From: Azospirillum baldaniorum
GTDB taxonomy: Bacteria > Pseudomonadota > Alphaproteobacteria > Azospirillales > Azospirillaceae
Direction: 5' to 3'
Assembly: GCF_003119195.2 (NCBI RefSeq)
Contig: NZ_CP022260.1
Span: 148,501-212,500, forward strand
DNA length: 64,000 nucleotides
Of this stretch, positions 36,579 through 44,759 are shown one piece after another (within the stretch, counting starts at the first letter, position 1; the number at the start of each line of letters is the position of its first letter). Under the pieces are notes generated by a model that was given only the letters and a program-made list of their open reading frames with translations, searched no databases and was not told the DNA's origin. The translations under genes and the position numbers were made by a program.

Positions 36579-37364
36579 GTGGCGAGCGACGAAGACCTCT
36601 GGTGCGGATTCCTTGAGCGCGCGTTGTGGGGATTGCGACGTGCCGCTCTGATGGTGCATACGCCAGAAGGGCGCGCTCGTCATCGCGGTAAACGCGGCTT
36701 TTGGCGCAAGGAACGGCCCTTGGGCGGCCTCCCCCGCGTTCGAGTTCCCTCCGAAACGGCGATGAGCGAGGCGATTGTCCGGGAATTCGAGACTATCGCC
36801 GCGGACCAAGTCATTTCAGGGCGAAAGTCAGGCGAGCCGGACCTGCGGCATTTCCATATCGCGGTGGAGCAGTTCCGGCAGCTCGATCCTGCCATCGGGG
36901 AGTATTCCAACCCCACGGACATCGCCATTAAGCTACGCGAGGGGCTGATTTTTGATTTTAGAATCGAGGCGAAGACCGTTGCGGCGGAAGGACAGATCAA
37001 AACGGGGTATATCAACAAAGGGCTGAAACGCTTCGACGATGCCGACAATCCGTACACCATTGAACGTTTTGGCGCGATGATCGCTTACGTCGTCACCGAC
37101 GATGAATCGACTTGGGAAGGTCGAGTCAGCGAAGTTGTCACCGCATATGTCGGGTCCACGCGCATCGGCACGACGCTTTTATCGGGGCGTTCCTTTTTCA
37201 CCTCGACACACCGCTTCGTGCCGACGGCAAAGGCACCGGACGAAATCGAGGTCCGCGTGGTTCACTTCGTCTTCCCGGTCGAGGCGGACCCGGTTTTGAG
37301 CGGAGAGCAACGCGTGAAGGGGCAACGTGAGGATTGTGCTGTTGGGACCGCCGGGTGCCGGTAA
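36579..37364 (+). CDS. Candidate PD-(D/E)xK restriction-type nuclease, C-terminus altered
   Basis: This 261-aa reading frame starts at GTG one base after the methyltransferase stop, with GCGGAGG as ribosome site, so the pair is co-translated. The segment from residue 112 (PTDIAIKLREG, then IFDFRIEAKTV) offers P-T-D114 followed by D126 and E130-A-K132, compatible with a PD-(D/E)xK active site. I recognise no named family. The last roughly 18 codons read through the start of an adenylate kinase remnant in another frame, so the natural C-terminus was probably lost or changed by recombination. The function is inferred from partner and motif; alternatives include an antirestriction or specificity factor. 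Confidence 0.5.
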   Translation: MASDEDLWCGFLERALWGLRRAALMVHTPEGRARHRGKRGFWRKERPLGGLPRVRVPSETAMSEAIVREFETIAADQVISGRKSGEPDLRHFHIAVEQFRQLDPAIGEYSNPTDIAIKLREGLIFDFRIEAKTVAAEGQIKTGYINKGLKRFDDADNPYTIERFGAMIAYVVTDDESTWEGRVSEVVTAYVGSTRIGTTLLSGRSFFTSTHRFVPTAKAPDEIEVRVVHFVFPVEADPVLSGEQRVKGQREDCAVGTAGCR

Positions 37365-37434
37365 AGGCATCTAAGCGGCGAGGATATCAATCCGGTTCGA
37401 CATTCTCGCCCTTTCGATGGGAGAAATGACGCGG
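37327..37434 (+). pseudogene. Decayed 5' fragment of an adenylate kinase gene
   Basis: GTG 37327, preceded by AAGGGG, reads VRIVLLGPPGAGKGI, then TAA, then AARISIRFDILALSMGEMTR. This aligns without gaps to the adenylate kinase N-terminus (GPPGAGKGTQ, 12 residues, LSTGDM). The stop replaces the conserved Gln of GKGTQ, and the Thr of GTQ, the Pro before LSTGDM and the Thr of STGD are replaced in ways explained by C-to-T changes. Similarity fades after about codon 36. It cannot make kinase. The first 38 bases overlap the end of the upstream candidate nuclease frame. The following 37435-37638 shows no gene. Confidence 0.72.
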
Positions 37435-37638
37435 AAGGGAGGAACCTACGCGGCGCGGATGCGCCCCTGTCCTCCGGTCGATTTTTTCCCCCATGCCCCT
37501 TCCGCGCCGCCGATTCGGTGTGTTCGGCATCGCCCGGTGGCGAGCGCCGACCGTCCAGGCGTCAAATTGGACCGGCACCGTTACGCAAGGTGCCGTGCCC
37601 ATTGCATCCTTCTCCCACTCCGGGATTGGGAGTAGCCC

Positions 37639-38343
37639 TCAGAATCCGTGGAAGCGGGTGAAGTCGGCGACCGGGGCGCGCTCGGTCTCCAGGCGGTTTT
37701 CCGGCGCGTCGGGGTCGGCGTGGCCCAGTGCCATGCCGCTCAGCAGGATGTCGGTGTCCGGAATGCCGAGATGGCGGCGGACGATGCGGTGATGGGTGAT
37801 GAAGGCGGCCTGCGGGCAGGTGTCCAGCCCGAAGCCCCGCGCCGCCACCATCACATTCTCCATGAACATGCCGACGTCGAGCCAGCTTCCCTGCTCCATC
37901 CGCCGGTCCATGGTGAAGAACAGCCCGACCGGGGCGCCGAAGAAGTCGTAGTTGCGGGCGTGCTGGTGGGCCATCGCCTCCCGGTCGCCCTTGGCGATGC
38001 CGAGCAGGCCGTAGAGATCCCAGCCGATCTTCCGGCGCCGCGCCAGATAGGGCTCGAACCACTGGGTCGGGTAGTAGGTGTATTCCGCCCCGGCCTGGGC
38101 GTCCGCCGGGTCGAAATGGGCGGCGCGCAGCTCCGCCGACAGCGCCTCGCGCGCCGCCCCGGCCACCGCATGGACTTTCCAGGGCTGGATGTTGGAGCCG
38201 CTGGGCGCCCGGCTGGCGGCCTCAAGGATTTCCTCCACCACGGCGCGCGGCACCGGCTCGGCGGTGAAGGCGCGGACGCTGCGGCGGCTGCGCACGGCCT
38301 CCAGGGCAGACAGGGGGCGGGTATAGGATTCTTCGGACGCCAT
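37639..38343 (-). CDS. Nitroreductase-family FMN oxidoreductase
   Basis: This 234-aa protein has the nitroreductase fold signatures: VRSRRSVRAFTAEPVP near 20, AASRAPSGSNIQPWKVHAVAG near 50 (FMN-binding Ser/Asn), NVMVAARGFGLDTCPQAAF near 165 and MALGHADPDAPENRLETERA near 205. It is a cytosolic, FMN-dependent NAD(P)H oxidoreductase acting on nitroaromatics, quinones or enones; the natural substrate is unknown. I chose ATG 38343 (MASEES) with GGAG upstream, though an upstream start ten codons earlier is possible. It is the first ordinary host-like gene after the transferred island. Confidence 0.88.
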   Translation of the reverse strand: MASEESYTRPLSALEAVRSRRSVRAFTAEPVPRAVVEEILEAASRAPSGSNIQPWKVHAVAGAAREALSAELRAAHFDPADAQAGAEYTYYPTQWFEPYLARRRKIGWDLYGLLGIAKGDREAMAHQHARNYDFFGAPVGLFFTMDRRMEQGSWLDVGMFMENVMVAARGFGLDTCPQAAFITHHRIVRRHLGIPDTDILLSGMALGHADPDAPENRLETERAPVADFTRFHGF

Positions 38344-38420
38344 GGGCGCGCTCCGCTGCGGACGGTGTCTCACGAACCCTGTCCGGGGAACGGCGGCCCT
38401 CTCAGGACCGAGAAGGACGG

Positions 38421-38810
38421 TCAGGCTGGCAGCAGGCGCTGCACCGCGTCAAGGAGCTGGTCCTCCTCGAACGGCTTTTCCAGGAACGTGGTCACGCCGG
38501 CCTCCCGCGCGCGGGCGAAGGTCGCGGGATCGCCGCGCCCCGACACCATGATGACGGGCAGGCCATGCAGGTTCGCGCCGAAGCGCTCGATGAACTCCAG
38601 CCCGCTCATCACCGGCAGGTGCAGGTCGAGAACGAGGCAGCCCGACGGCTTGCCGTTGTACTGATCCATGAAACTCTGACACGACGCGTAGTCGCGCACT
38701 TCGAAGGCACAGGCTTCGAGCAGCGCCTTCATCGAGTCCCGCACCGGCTCGTCGTCGTCGACGATGTAGACGATGCTATCGCCCGGTTCGGCCAAGACTG
38801 CCTCCAGCAT
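38421..38810 (-). CDS. Single-domain response regulator (FixJ-type receiver, FixT/CheY-like)
   Basis: This 129-aa protein is a receiver domain only: acidic DDD18-20 near the start, phosphorylation Asp62 (LVLDLHLP), Ser90 (VSGRGD) and Lys112 (LEKPFEEDQ). There is no output domain. It is closest in style to the FixJ receiver and sits next to fixJL, with a FixK-like box about 100 bp upstream. A role as a phosphate sink or feedback antagonist of the FixL/FixJ pathway, as known for FixT, is plausible but inferred. Confidence 0.85.
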   Translation of the reverse strand: MLEAVLAEPGDSIVYIVDDDEPVRDSMKALLEACAFEVRDYASCQSFMDQYNGKPSGCLVLDLHLPVMSGLEFIERFGANLHGLPVIMVSGRGDPATFARAREAGVTTFLEKPFEEDQLLDAVQRLLPA

Positions 38811-38910
38811 CGGAAATCACGCGGAATGACGCCCGTCGTGGGGCGTTACAGGGAAGATAGAAGCCGACCGGCGGTGCCGGAATACGGAGTTCCCCTTATC
38901 GGGCGTGGTT

Positions 38911-38924
38911 TTGATGTGGATCAG
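38911..38924 (-). promoter_or_regulatory. FixK/FNR-type box upstream of the receiver gene
   Basis: TTGAT-GTGG-ATCAG matches the TTGAT-N4-ATCAA anaerobox in nine of ten defined bases. On the minus strand a TATTCC stretch at 38879-38884 lies about where a -10 box should be if the site is centred near -41.5, which would put the start of transcription about 65 bases before the receiver gene. It is in the 142-bp gap between fixJ and the receiver. Confidence 0.6.
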
Positions 38925-38952
38925 TCGCCGCCGGCGCCGCTCGCCGTCCGAA

Positions 38953-39648
38953 TCACTCCCCTTTGGGGGTGATCCCGGCGGCCAGGGCCATGCGGACCAG
39001 CGAGGGCAGGCTGTCGGCGCGCATCTTCTCCATCACGCGGGCGCGGTGGATCTCCACGGTGCGCGGGCTGATGGACAGCTCGAAGGCGATGACCTTGTTC
39101 GACTTGCCTTCGACCAGCCATTGCAGCACGTCGCGTTCCCGCGGCGTCAGGCTGGACAGCCGCTCCAGCACCTCCGGAGACACGGCGGGGGCGGCCGGGG
39201 CCGGAAGCGGCGCCTGGGCGGCCTGTGGGGCCGTGGGCGGAACGGCGCGGGCCAGGGCGGCCTTCACGCTGCCGATCAGGGCCTGCTCGTCGAAGGGCTT
39301 CTCCACGAAGTCGATGGCGCCGGCCTTCATGGCCCGCACCGCCAGGGGCACGTCGGCGTGGCCGGTCATGACGATCACCGGCAGGCCGCGCCCCTCCCGG
39401 ACCAGACGCTCCTGCACGTCCAGCCCGCTCATCTGCGGCATCCGCACATCGACCAGCAGACAGCCAGGCCGCGACGGCGCGTCGGATTCCAGGAAGGCCA
39501 GGGGGGACGCGAAGCCTTCCACCCGGAAGCCCTCGCATTCCAGCAGGATCACGACGGAGTCGCGCACCGCCTCGTCGTCGTCCAGGACGAAGACCGTCAT
39601 GTCCGACGGGGGAAGTTCGGGCGGCAATGGGGACTCAGGGCGCATCAT
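38953..39648 (-). CDS. fixJ: Response regulator FixJ-like
   Basis: This 231-aa protein has an N-terminal receiver (Asp67 in LLVDVRMPQMSG, Lys in VEKPFDEQAL), an Ala/Pro-rich linker (APLPAPAAPAV) and a LuxR-type helix-turn-helix (LTPRERDVLQWLVEGKSNKV, SISPRTVEIHRARVMEKM). This is standard FixJ architecture. ATG 39648 overlaps the kinase gene end by 14 bases and has GGAGAGG just upstream; ATG 39600 is an alternative start. It is activated by the adjacent FixL-like kinase and in relatives turns on fixK and microaerobic respiration genes. Confidence 0.9.
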   Translation of the reverse strand: MMRPESPLPPELPPSDMTVFVLDDDEAVRDSVVILLECEGFRVEGFASPLAFLESDAPSRPGCLLVDVRMPQMSGLDVQERLVREGRGLPVIVMTGHADVPLAVRAMKAGAIDFVEKPFDEQALIGSVKAALARAVPPTAPQAAQAPLPAPAAPAVSPEVLERLSSLTPRERDVLQWLVEGKSNKVIAFELSISPRTVEIHRARVMEKMRADSLPSLVRMALAAGITPKGE

Positions 39649-41161
39649 CCTCTCCGGCAACCGGCACGGTGAAGGCAAAGGTGGCCCCTCGGTCCCCCGG
39701 TTCCAACCACAGGCGGCCGCCATGGGCCTCGATGATCGACCGACAGATCGACAGGCCGAGCCCCATCCCCTTCTCCTTGGTGGTGACGAAGGGCTGGAAA
39801 AGCTGGGCCAGGACGGTCTCGTTCAGGCCGGGGCCGGTGTCGCGGACGGTGACGCGCATCAGCGCCGCCGACTCCGGGTCGGGGCCGGTGGCGACCGTCA
39901 ATTCCCGAATCTCCGACTCGGCCATCGCCTCGATGGCGTTGCGGACGAGGTTGAGGACGACCTGCTGGATCTGGATCTTGTCGATCAGCACGGGCCGCTC
40001 GTCGCCGCTCATCTCCAGCCGGACATGGACGCCGCGCTCCTTGGCGCCGACCAGGGCGAGGGCGCTGGCTTCCTCCACCACCTTGCCGATGCTCTCCGCC
40101 GTGTGCTCGGTCTGGCCCTTCTCGATGAAGTTGCGCAGGCGGCGGATGATCTGGCCGGCGCGGGCGGCCTGGGCGGTGGCCTTGTCCATCGTCTCCCGCG
40201 CCTTGTCCGCCCCGTCCGGACGGTCGAGCAGGCGCTTCACCGCCTTGGCGTAGTTGATGACGGCGGTCAGCGGCTGGTTCAGCTCGTGCGCCAGGGTCGA
40301 GGCCATCTGGCCCATAGCGCTGACCCGGCTGACGTGCAGAAGCTCGGCCTGAAGCTCCTGAAGCCGCTTCTCGGTGGCCTGCCGCTCGGTGAGGTCGCGG
40401 ATGAAGCCGGTGAAGCAGCGGTGCCCGGCCAACCGCACTTCGCCCACCGCCAGTTCCATGGGGAAGACCGAACCGTCGCGGCGCAGGCCGGAGACGACCC
40501 GCCCGATGCCAATGATCCGGCGCTCCCCGGTCGTCAGGTAATGGTCCATGTAGCGGTCGTGCTGCTCCCGGTAGGGGGAGGGCATCAGCATGCTGACGTT
40601 CCGTCCCGACACCTCGGCGGCGCTGTAGCCGAACAGCCGCTCCGCCGCCGGGCTGAAGGACTCGATCTGCCCGCGCTCGCTGATGACGATGATCGCCTCG
40701 GGCACGGTCTCCAGGATGGAGGTGAGGCGGGCCTCGCGCTCACGCAGGGCGGTTTCGGCCCGCTTGCGCTCGCTGATGTCGCGGATGATGCCGATGTAGA
40801 CCCCGTCGCCGCCGGCCTCCCGGCAGGCTTCGCCGACCGACAGCTCCATCGGGAAGGTGGTGCCGTCGCGGCGCAGGCCGGTGACCTCGCGCCCGATGCC
40901 GATGATCCGGCGCTCCCCGGTCCGGTGGTAGCGCTCCAGGTAGCCGTCATGCTCCTCCCGGTAGGGCGGCGGCATCAGCATCTTGACGTTGTGGCCGATG
41001 ACCTCCGCCGCCGTCCAGCCGAACAGCCGCTCGCAGGCCGGGTTGAAGGTCTGGATGCGCCCTTCGGCGTCGATGATGACGACTCCGTCCGGCACCGTGT
41101 CCAGCATGGCCTGAAAGCGCAGCATGAGGTCCGGATTTCCCGTCCCGATATCGTCCGCCAT
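39635..41161 (-). CDS. fixL: FixL-like oxygen-sensing histidine kinase with two haem-type PAS domains
   Basis: This 508-aa protein (ATG 41161; an upstream TTG is possible) has two consecutive PAS domains and no membrane segment. Each repeats the FixL haem pocket: His71 (EEHDGY) and Arg91 (IIGIGR) in the first, His201 (EQHDRY) and Arg221 (IIGIGR) in the second, with the same 20-residue spacing as His200 and Arg220 of Bradyrhizobium FixL. The kinase core has His292 (LAHELNQPLTAVINY), N-box LVRNAIEAMAES and GMGLGLSICRSII. Loss of oxygen from haem would activate phosphotransfer to FixJ. It forms an operon with fixJ. Confidence 0.9.
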   Translation of the reverse strand: MADDIGTGNPDLMLRFQAMLDTVPDGVVIIDAEGRIQTFNPACERLFGWTAAEVIGHNVKMLMPPPYREEHDGYLERYHRTGERRIIGIGREVTGLRRDGTTFPMELSVGEACREAGGDGVYIGIIRDISERKRAETALREREARLTSILETVPEAIIVISERGQIESFSPAAERLFGYSAAEVSGRNVSMLMPSPYREQHDRYMDHYLTTGERRIIGIGRVVSGLRRDGSVFPMELAVGEVRLAGHRCFTGFIRDLTERQATEKRLQELQAELLHVSRVSAMGQMASTLAHELNQPLTAVINYAKAVKRLLDRPDGADKARETMDKATAQAARAGQIIRRLRNFIEKGQTEHTAESIGKVVEEASALALVGAKERGVHVRLEMSGDERPVLIDKIQIQQVVLNLVRNAIEAMAESEIRELTVATGPDPESAALMRVTVRDTGPGLNETVLAQLFQPFVTTKEKGMGLGLSICRSIIEAHGGRLWLEPGDRGATFAFTVPVAGEDDAP

Positions 41162-41290
41162 CCCCGTCCCCAACGTCTCTTGTCCCTCGAACCGTTCTTG
41201 GCCCAAGAGTAGTTGAGTTGATTTCTCGGTCAACGGGGATTGGGGGTTGCGGGCGGGAAGATCGCTCCCCGCCCGTGCCGGACCAGTGAA

Positions 41291-42964
41291 TCACGCCGCC
41301 TGCTGGCCCTCCAGCGTGACCGCCCGGTCGTGCTGAAGCTGGGCCGACACCTCCTCGGCGAGGCGGAAGGCCAGCGCCACGAGATTGATGGTCGGGTGGT
41401 CGCAACCCATGCTGGGGAAGACCGAGCTGCCGCCGATGTAGAGATTGTGCATCCCGTGCACCTTGCAGCGCGCGTCGACCACACCCTGCTTCGGATCGTC
41501 GTGCATGCGGGTGGTGCCCATATGGTGCCAGCACCAGGAGATGCGCTCCGCCCAGGCGCGCTCGGCGGCCTCCTGCGGGTCGGGCTCGGTTACCGTAATC
41601 AGGCCGTTGCGGGTCAGCTCCGTCCGCACCAGCTCGTTGGTGCGCAGGAAGTTGTCGCGGTCCTGCTCGGTCAGGCGCCACACCGTGTCGGCCCGGTTGA
41701 GGCCCAGCGCGTCGCGCTCCGTCGCCAGGGTCACGCGGCTGTCGGGGTTGGGCACCGGCTCGACGATGGTTTCCAGCAGGAAGCTGCGCGTCACCCAGGC
41801 CGGATTCACCACATTGTCGAACATCGCATAGGCGAGATTCGGCAGATGCAGCGCGATCTGCGGCACCGCCTCGCGCAGCAGGGCGCGCAGGTCGCCCTCG
41901 GCGTGGCCGAACTTGCGGCGGTCGGACATCAGCATGCGCAGGTCGTGCAGCGCCCGCACTCCGGCGGTCGCCTCGCCGTGATACTGCGCCACCAGATAGC
42001 TGCGCGAGTTCATCAGCCCCAGCCGGCGCTGCGTCTCCACCGTCGGCGACAGGGAGGCGGAGACGGGGAGGTGCTTGGCGTTCAGCCGGCGGCGCGACAG
42101 GGTCAGCGTCATGTCGTAGAGGCGGCGGTGCCGCGCCTGATCGGTCAGGCGGACGGAGCCGGCCTTGATGCGCGGGTGGTCGGTGAAGTAGCGGCCGACC
42201 AGATCGTGGCCGTTGCCCAACCCGGCGCTCTGTACCCTGTTGGACAGCAGCAGCAGGCGGGCGTTCTCGATGCCGCCGCAGCACAGGACGAACTGCCGCG
42301 CGGTGACCGTGAAGCGGGCGCCGCTGAGCGCGGCACAGCGCACCCGCTCGACCACCGTGGCGGTGTCGTTGGTCTCGAACTCGGTGACGTTGGCGTTCAG
42401 GTAGCAGGCGATGTTCGCGGCCTGGACGATCTCGTCGACGGAGGTCACGCCGACGCGCGGCTGGTCGCTGATCTGGGCGATGCGGTTCTCCAGCGCGCCG
42501 CCCTCGACCGGCAGGAACTCGATCCCGTCCGGCGCCAGGGTCTTCTCCCAATGGCCGTTGTCGTAGATGCGCGACGGCAGGTTCAGGTGGCTGTGGGCGC
42601 GGGCGTAATAGGGGGCCAGCATCTCCGGCCCGAAGGGCCAGCCGCTGTTCGGCACCCAGGGCCGCGCCTCCATGTCGATCGGCTCGAAGGGCCGGCAGAA
42701 GCCGCCCCAGCAGTTGGTGCTGCCGCCGAAATAGCGGCTGCGCGCGGTGGACAGCCGCTCGTAGGGCAGGCCGAGATTCTCGCCGGCGTAGAGCGACTGG
42801 GTGTGGCCGTCGGGGTCGAGTCCGCCGCTTTCCAGAAGGACGATCTTCCAGCGCGAACCGGCCAGCGCACGGGCTATGGCGAGCCCGGCGGCGCCGGCGC
42901 CGACGATGCAGAGGTCCGCGTCAAGGTTGGTGCCCGAGGACACCGAGCGAGCATCGAGAATCAT
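41291..42964 (-). CDS. GMC-family FAD oxidoreductase
   Basis: This 557-aa protein starts at ATG 42964 (MILDARS). It has an N-terminal FAD dinucleotide fold CIVGAGAAGLAIARAL with a following LLESGG acidic strand end, GGSTNCWGGFCRPF for flavin contact, VLCCGGIENARLLLLS, and the C-terminal GMC_oxred_C region with catalytic-type His in WCWHHMGTTRM and IGGSSVFPSMGCDHPTINL. It resembles bacterial glucose-methanol-choline oxidoreductases with unknown sugar or alcohol substrates. There is no signal peptide or adjacent gluconate-dehydrogenase-type small subunit or cytochrome. It is monocistronic. Confidence 0.87.
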   Translation of the reverse strand: MILDARSVSSGTNLDADLCIVGAGAAGLAIARALAGSRWKIVLLESGGLDPDGHTQSLYAGENLGLPYERLSTARSRYFGGSTNCWGGFCRPFEPIDMEARPWVPNSGWPFGPEMLAPYYARAHSHLNLPSRIYDNGHWEKTLAPDGIEFLPVEGGALENRIAQISDQPRVGVTSVDEIVQAANIACYLNANVTEFETNDTATVVERVRCAALSGARFTVTARQFVLCCGGIENARLLLLSNRVQSAGLGNGHDLVGRYFTDHPRIKAGSVRLTDQARHRRLYDMTLTLSRRRLNAKHLPVSASLSPTVETQRRLGLMNSRSYLVAQYHGEATAGVRALHDLRMLMSDRRKFGHAEGDLRALLREAVPQIALHLPNLAYAMFDNVVNPAWVTRSFLLETIVEPVPNPDSRVTLATERDALGLNRADTVWRLTEQDRDNFLRTNELVRTELTRNGLITVTEPDPQEAAERAWAERISWCWHHMGTTRMHDDPKQGVVDARCKVHGMHNLYIGGSSVFPSMGCDHPTINLVALAFRLAEEVSAQLQHDRAVTLEGQQAA

Positions 42965-43043
42965 GCTGCGCCTGCTTTTCTTTGGGGTTGAACGCACGGG
43001 ACTCAGATAAATCTCAAGTTCCCCATGCCGTTACTGAAATTGC

Positions 43044-43070
43044 GGGCTAGCCCGTCCAGCGGGTTAGCCC
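43044..43070. other. Hairpin downstream of the NodT-family gene
   Basis: GGGCTAGCCCG, loop TCCA, CGGGTTAGCCC gives an 11-bp stem with one G-T wobble. It lies about 120 bp past the stop of the efflux operon and 80 bp upstream of the GMC gene start. No T-run follows, so it is only a candidate terminator. Otherwise the 228-bp gap 42965-43192 shows no gene. Confidence 0.45.
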
Positions 43071-43192
43071 CGGCGCCGCCCCCATCCTCGGCAACTGCGC
43101 GGATTTCATCCATTTTTTCAAAGGACTGGCCGCCCCTTCCCCGCACCACTTCCGATGTGCAGTCCGAAGGGGTAGCCCGGCCTTGCCGAGGA

Positions 43193-44689
43193 TTAAAAAT
43201 CCGGCGGAGTGCCCCCCAACGCTTGGAGCAGCGACACGGCGGCCAGCAGGCGGCTCTGCCGCACCGCCAGGGCGCTTTCCTCGTCCGACAGGGCGGCGGT
43301 CTGGGCGGTCAGGACGCTGCTGTAGGGCAGGGTGCCGGCCCGGTACTGGTTCAGGGTCAGCCGCTCCGCCTCGCGTGCCAGCCGCACGGCGTCGTCCTGC
43401 ACGGCGGCCTGCTGGGCCAGGATGCGCTGGGCGGCAAGCTGGTCTTCGACCTCCTGGAAGGCGGTCAGCACGGTCTGGCGGTACTGCGCCACGCTCTGCT
43501 CGAACACGGCGCGGCGCAGCTCCACCTCGGCCGTCCGCGTGCCGCCGTCGAACAGGGTCTGGGCAACCTGCGCCCCGACCGCCCAGATCGCCGTCGGCGC
43601 TTGGAGAAGCTGCGGCAGGATCGTCGCGCTGTTGGTGAGGGAGCCGGACAGCACCACGTCGGGATACCAAGCCGACTCCGCGATGCCGATCTGGGCGTTG
43701 GCCTGGGCCATCTGCCGCTCCGCCGCCGCGATGTCCGGGCGGCGTTCCAGCAGGGCGGAAGGCACGCCGGGCGGGATCGCCGGGACCGCGGCGGCCAGCG
43801 GCGCCGGGGCCAGCGCGAAGGCGGCGGGCGCCTGCCCGACCAGAACCGCGATGGCGTGCTCGAACTGGGCGCGCTGCACCCCCAGCGCCACGAGCTGCGA
43901 CTCGGTGGAGCGGACCTGCGTTTCGGCGGTGAAGACGTCGGCCAGGGTCGCCGTGCCCACGGCGTGGCGGTTGCGGGCGATCTCCAGCGACTGGCGGTAG
44001 GCGGCGATGGCCCGCTCCAGAAGCGCCTTGCGCTCGTCCGCCACGCGGAACTGGACGTAGGCGGTGGCCAGCTGCGCCTGCGCCGACAGGCGGGCGGCGG
44101 CGAGGTCGGCGGCGCTGGCCTGGAGGTTGGCGTCGTTGCTTTCCACCGACCGGCGGATGCGGCCCCACAGGTCCGGCGCCCAGCTCGCCCCCAGCCCGGC
44201 GTCGTAGGTGGTCACCGGGGTTCCGCCCCGGCTGGCCGCCGTGCCGGAGCTGGCGCCGGAGGTGCTGCGGTTGCCCGACCCGACGCGTCCCGCCCGGTCG
44301 GCGCCGCCGCTGATCGACAGGACGGGGAAGAATCCGGAGCGTGCCTGGTCCGACAGCGCCTTCGCCTGCCGGTAGGCGGCCTCCGCCGCCTTCAGGCTCT
44401 GGTTGTCGACCTCCACCCGGCGCATCAGCCCGTCCAGCACCGGATCGTTGAAGACGGTCCACCAGGGGCTGGCCTCTGCCTGTCCGGGGGCGGCGGGGCG
44501 CCAGCCGTCGTCGCGCGGGGCGGGAGGAGCTGCGAAGACCACGGGGGTAATGCCGGCCTCCTTGTAGGTCGGCGGCACGGCGGCGGACGGCCGCTCGTAA
44601 TCCGGTCCGACCGCGCAGGCCGACAACAGCGTGAGGGCGCTGAGCGCCGTGCCCAGGAGACGGGCGCGCCGCCCGATGATCGTGGTCAT
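43193..44689 (-). CDS. RND efflux outer-membrane lipoprotein, NodT/OprM family
   Basis: This 498-aa TolC-type outer-membrane channel has a lipoprotein signal peptide with lipobox LLSAC (lipidated Cys25) followed by AVGPDYERPSAAVPPTYKEA. Two homologous OEP repeats of long helices are visible, with the conserved GLGASWAPDLWGRIRRSVES and ALLERRPDIAAAERQMAQAN motifs. It is the last gene of the minus-strand efflux operon and supplies the outer-membrane exit duct for the two RND pumps. Confidence 0.92.
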   Translation of the reverse strand: MTTIIGRRARLLGTALSALTLLSACAVGPDYERPSAAVPPTYKEAGITPVVFAAPPAPRDDGWRPAAPGQAEASPWWTVFNDPVLDGLMRRVEVDNQSLKAAEAAYRQAKALSDQARSGFFPVLSISGGADRAGRVGSGNRSTSGASSGTAASRGGTPVTTYDAGLGASWAPDLWGRIRRSVESNDANLQASAADLAAARLSAQAQLATAYVQFRVADERKALLERAIAAYRQSLEIARNRHAVGTATLADVFTAETQVRSTESQLVALGVQRAQFEHAIAVLVGQAPAAFALAPAPLAAAVPAIPPGVPSALLERRPDIAAAERQMAQANAQIGIAESAWYPDVVLSGSLTNSATILPQLLQAPTAIWAVGAQVAQTLFDGGTRTAEVELRRAVFEQSVAQYRQTVLTAFQEVEDQLAAQRILAQQAAVQDDAVRLAREAERLTLNQYRAGTLPYSSVLTAQTAALSDEESALAVRQSRLLAAVSLLQALGGTPPDF

Positions 44690-44714
44690 GTCAGGTCCAT
44701 CCGCACGTCAACTT

Positions 44715-44737
44715 CCCTCTCCCCAGAGGGGAGAGGG
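44715..44737. repeat. Single palindrome, CCCTCTCCCC family
   Basis: CCCTCTCCCC-AGA-GGGGAGAGGG, identical in its arms to one half of the composite repeats at 7539 and 52658. It sits in the 70-bp gap between the second pump gene and the outer-membrane gene of the efflux operon. Confidence 0.85.
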
Positions 44738-44759
44738 TTATTATCGACAAAAGCGTCCA

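Noticed and set aside
33430..37434. A prophage or integrative element with integrase and attachment sites
   Set aside because: No integrase, transposase, tRNA or direct repeat could be found at either edge of the GC-poorer island.
37387..37602. A 71-codon minus-strand frame between the island and the nitroreductase gene
   Set aside because: No ribosome site, no hydrophobic core or motif, and it overlaps the adk remnant; probably chance.
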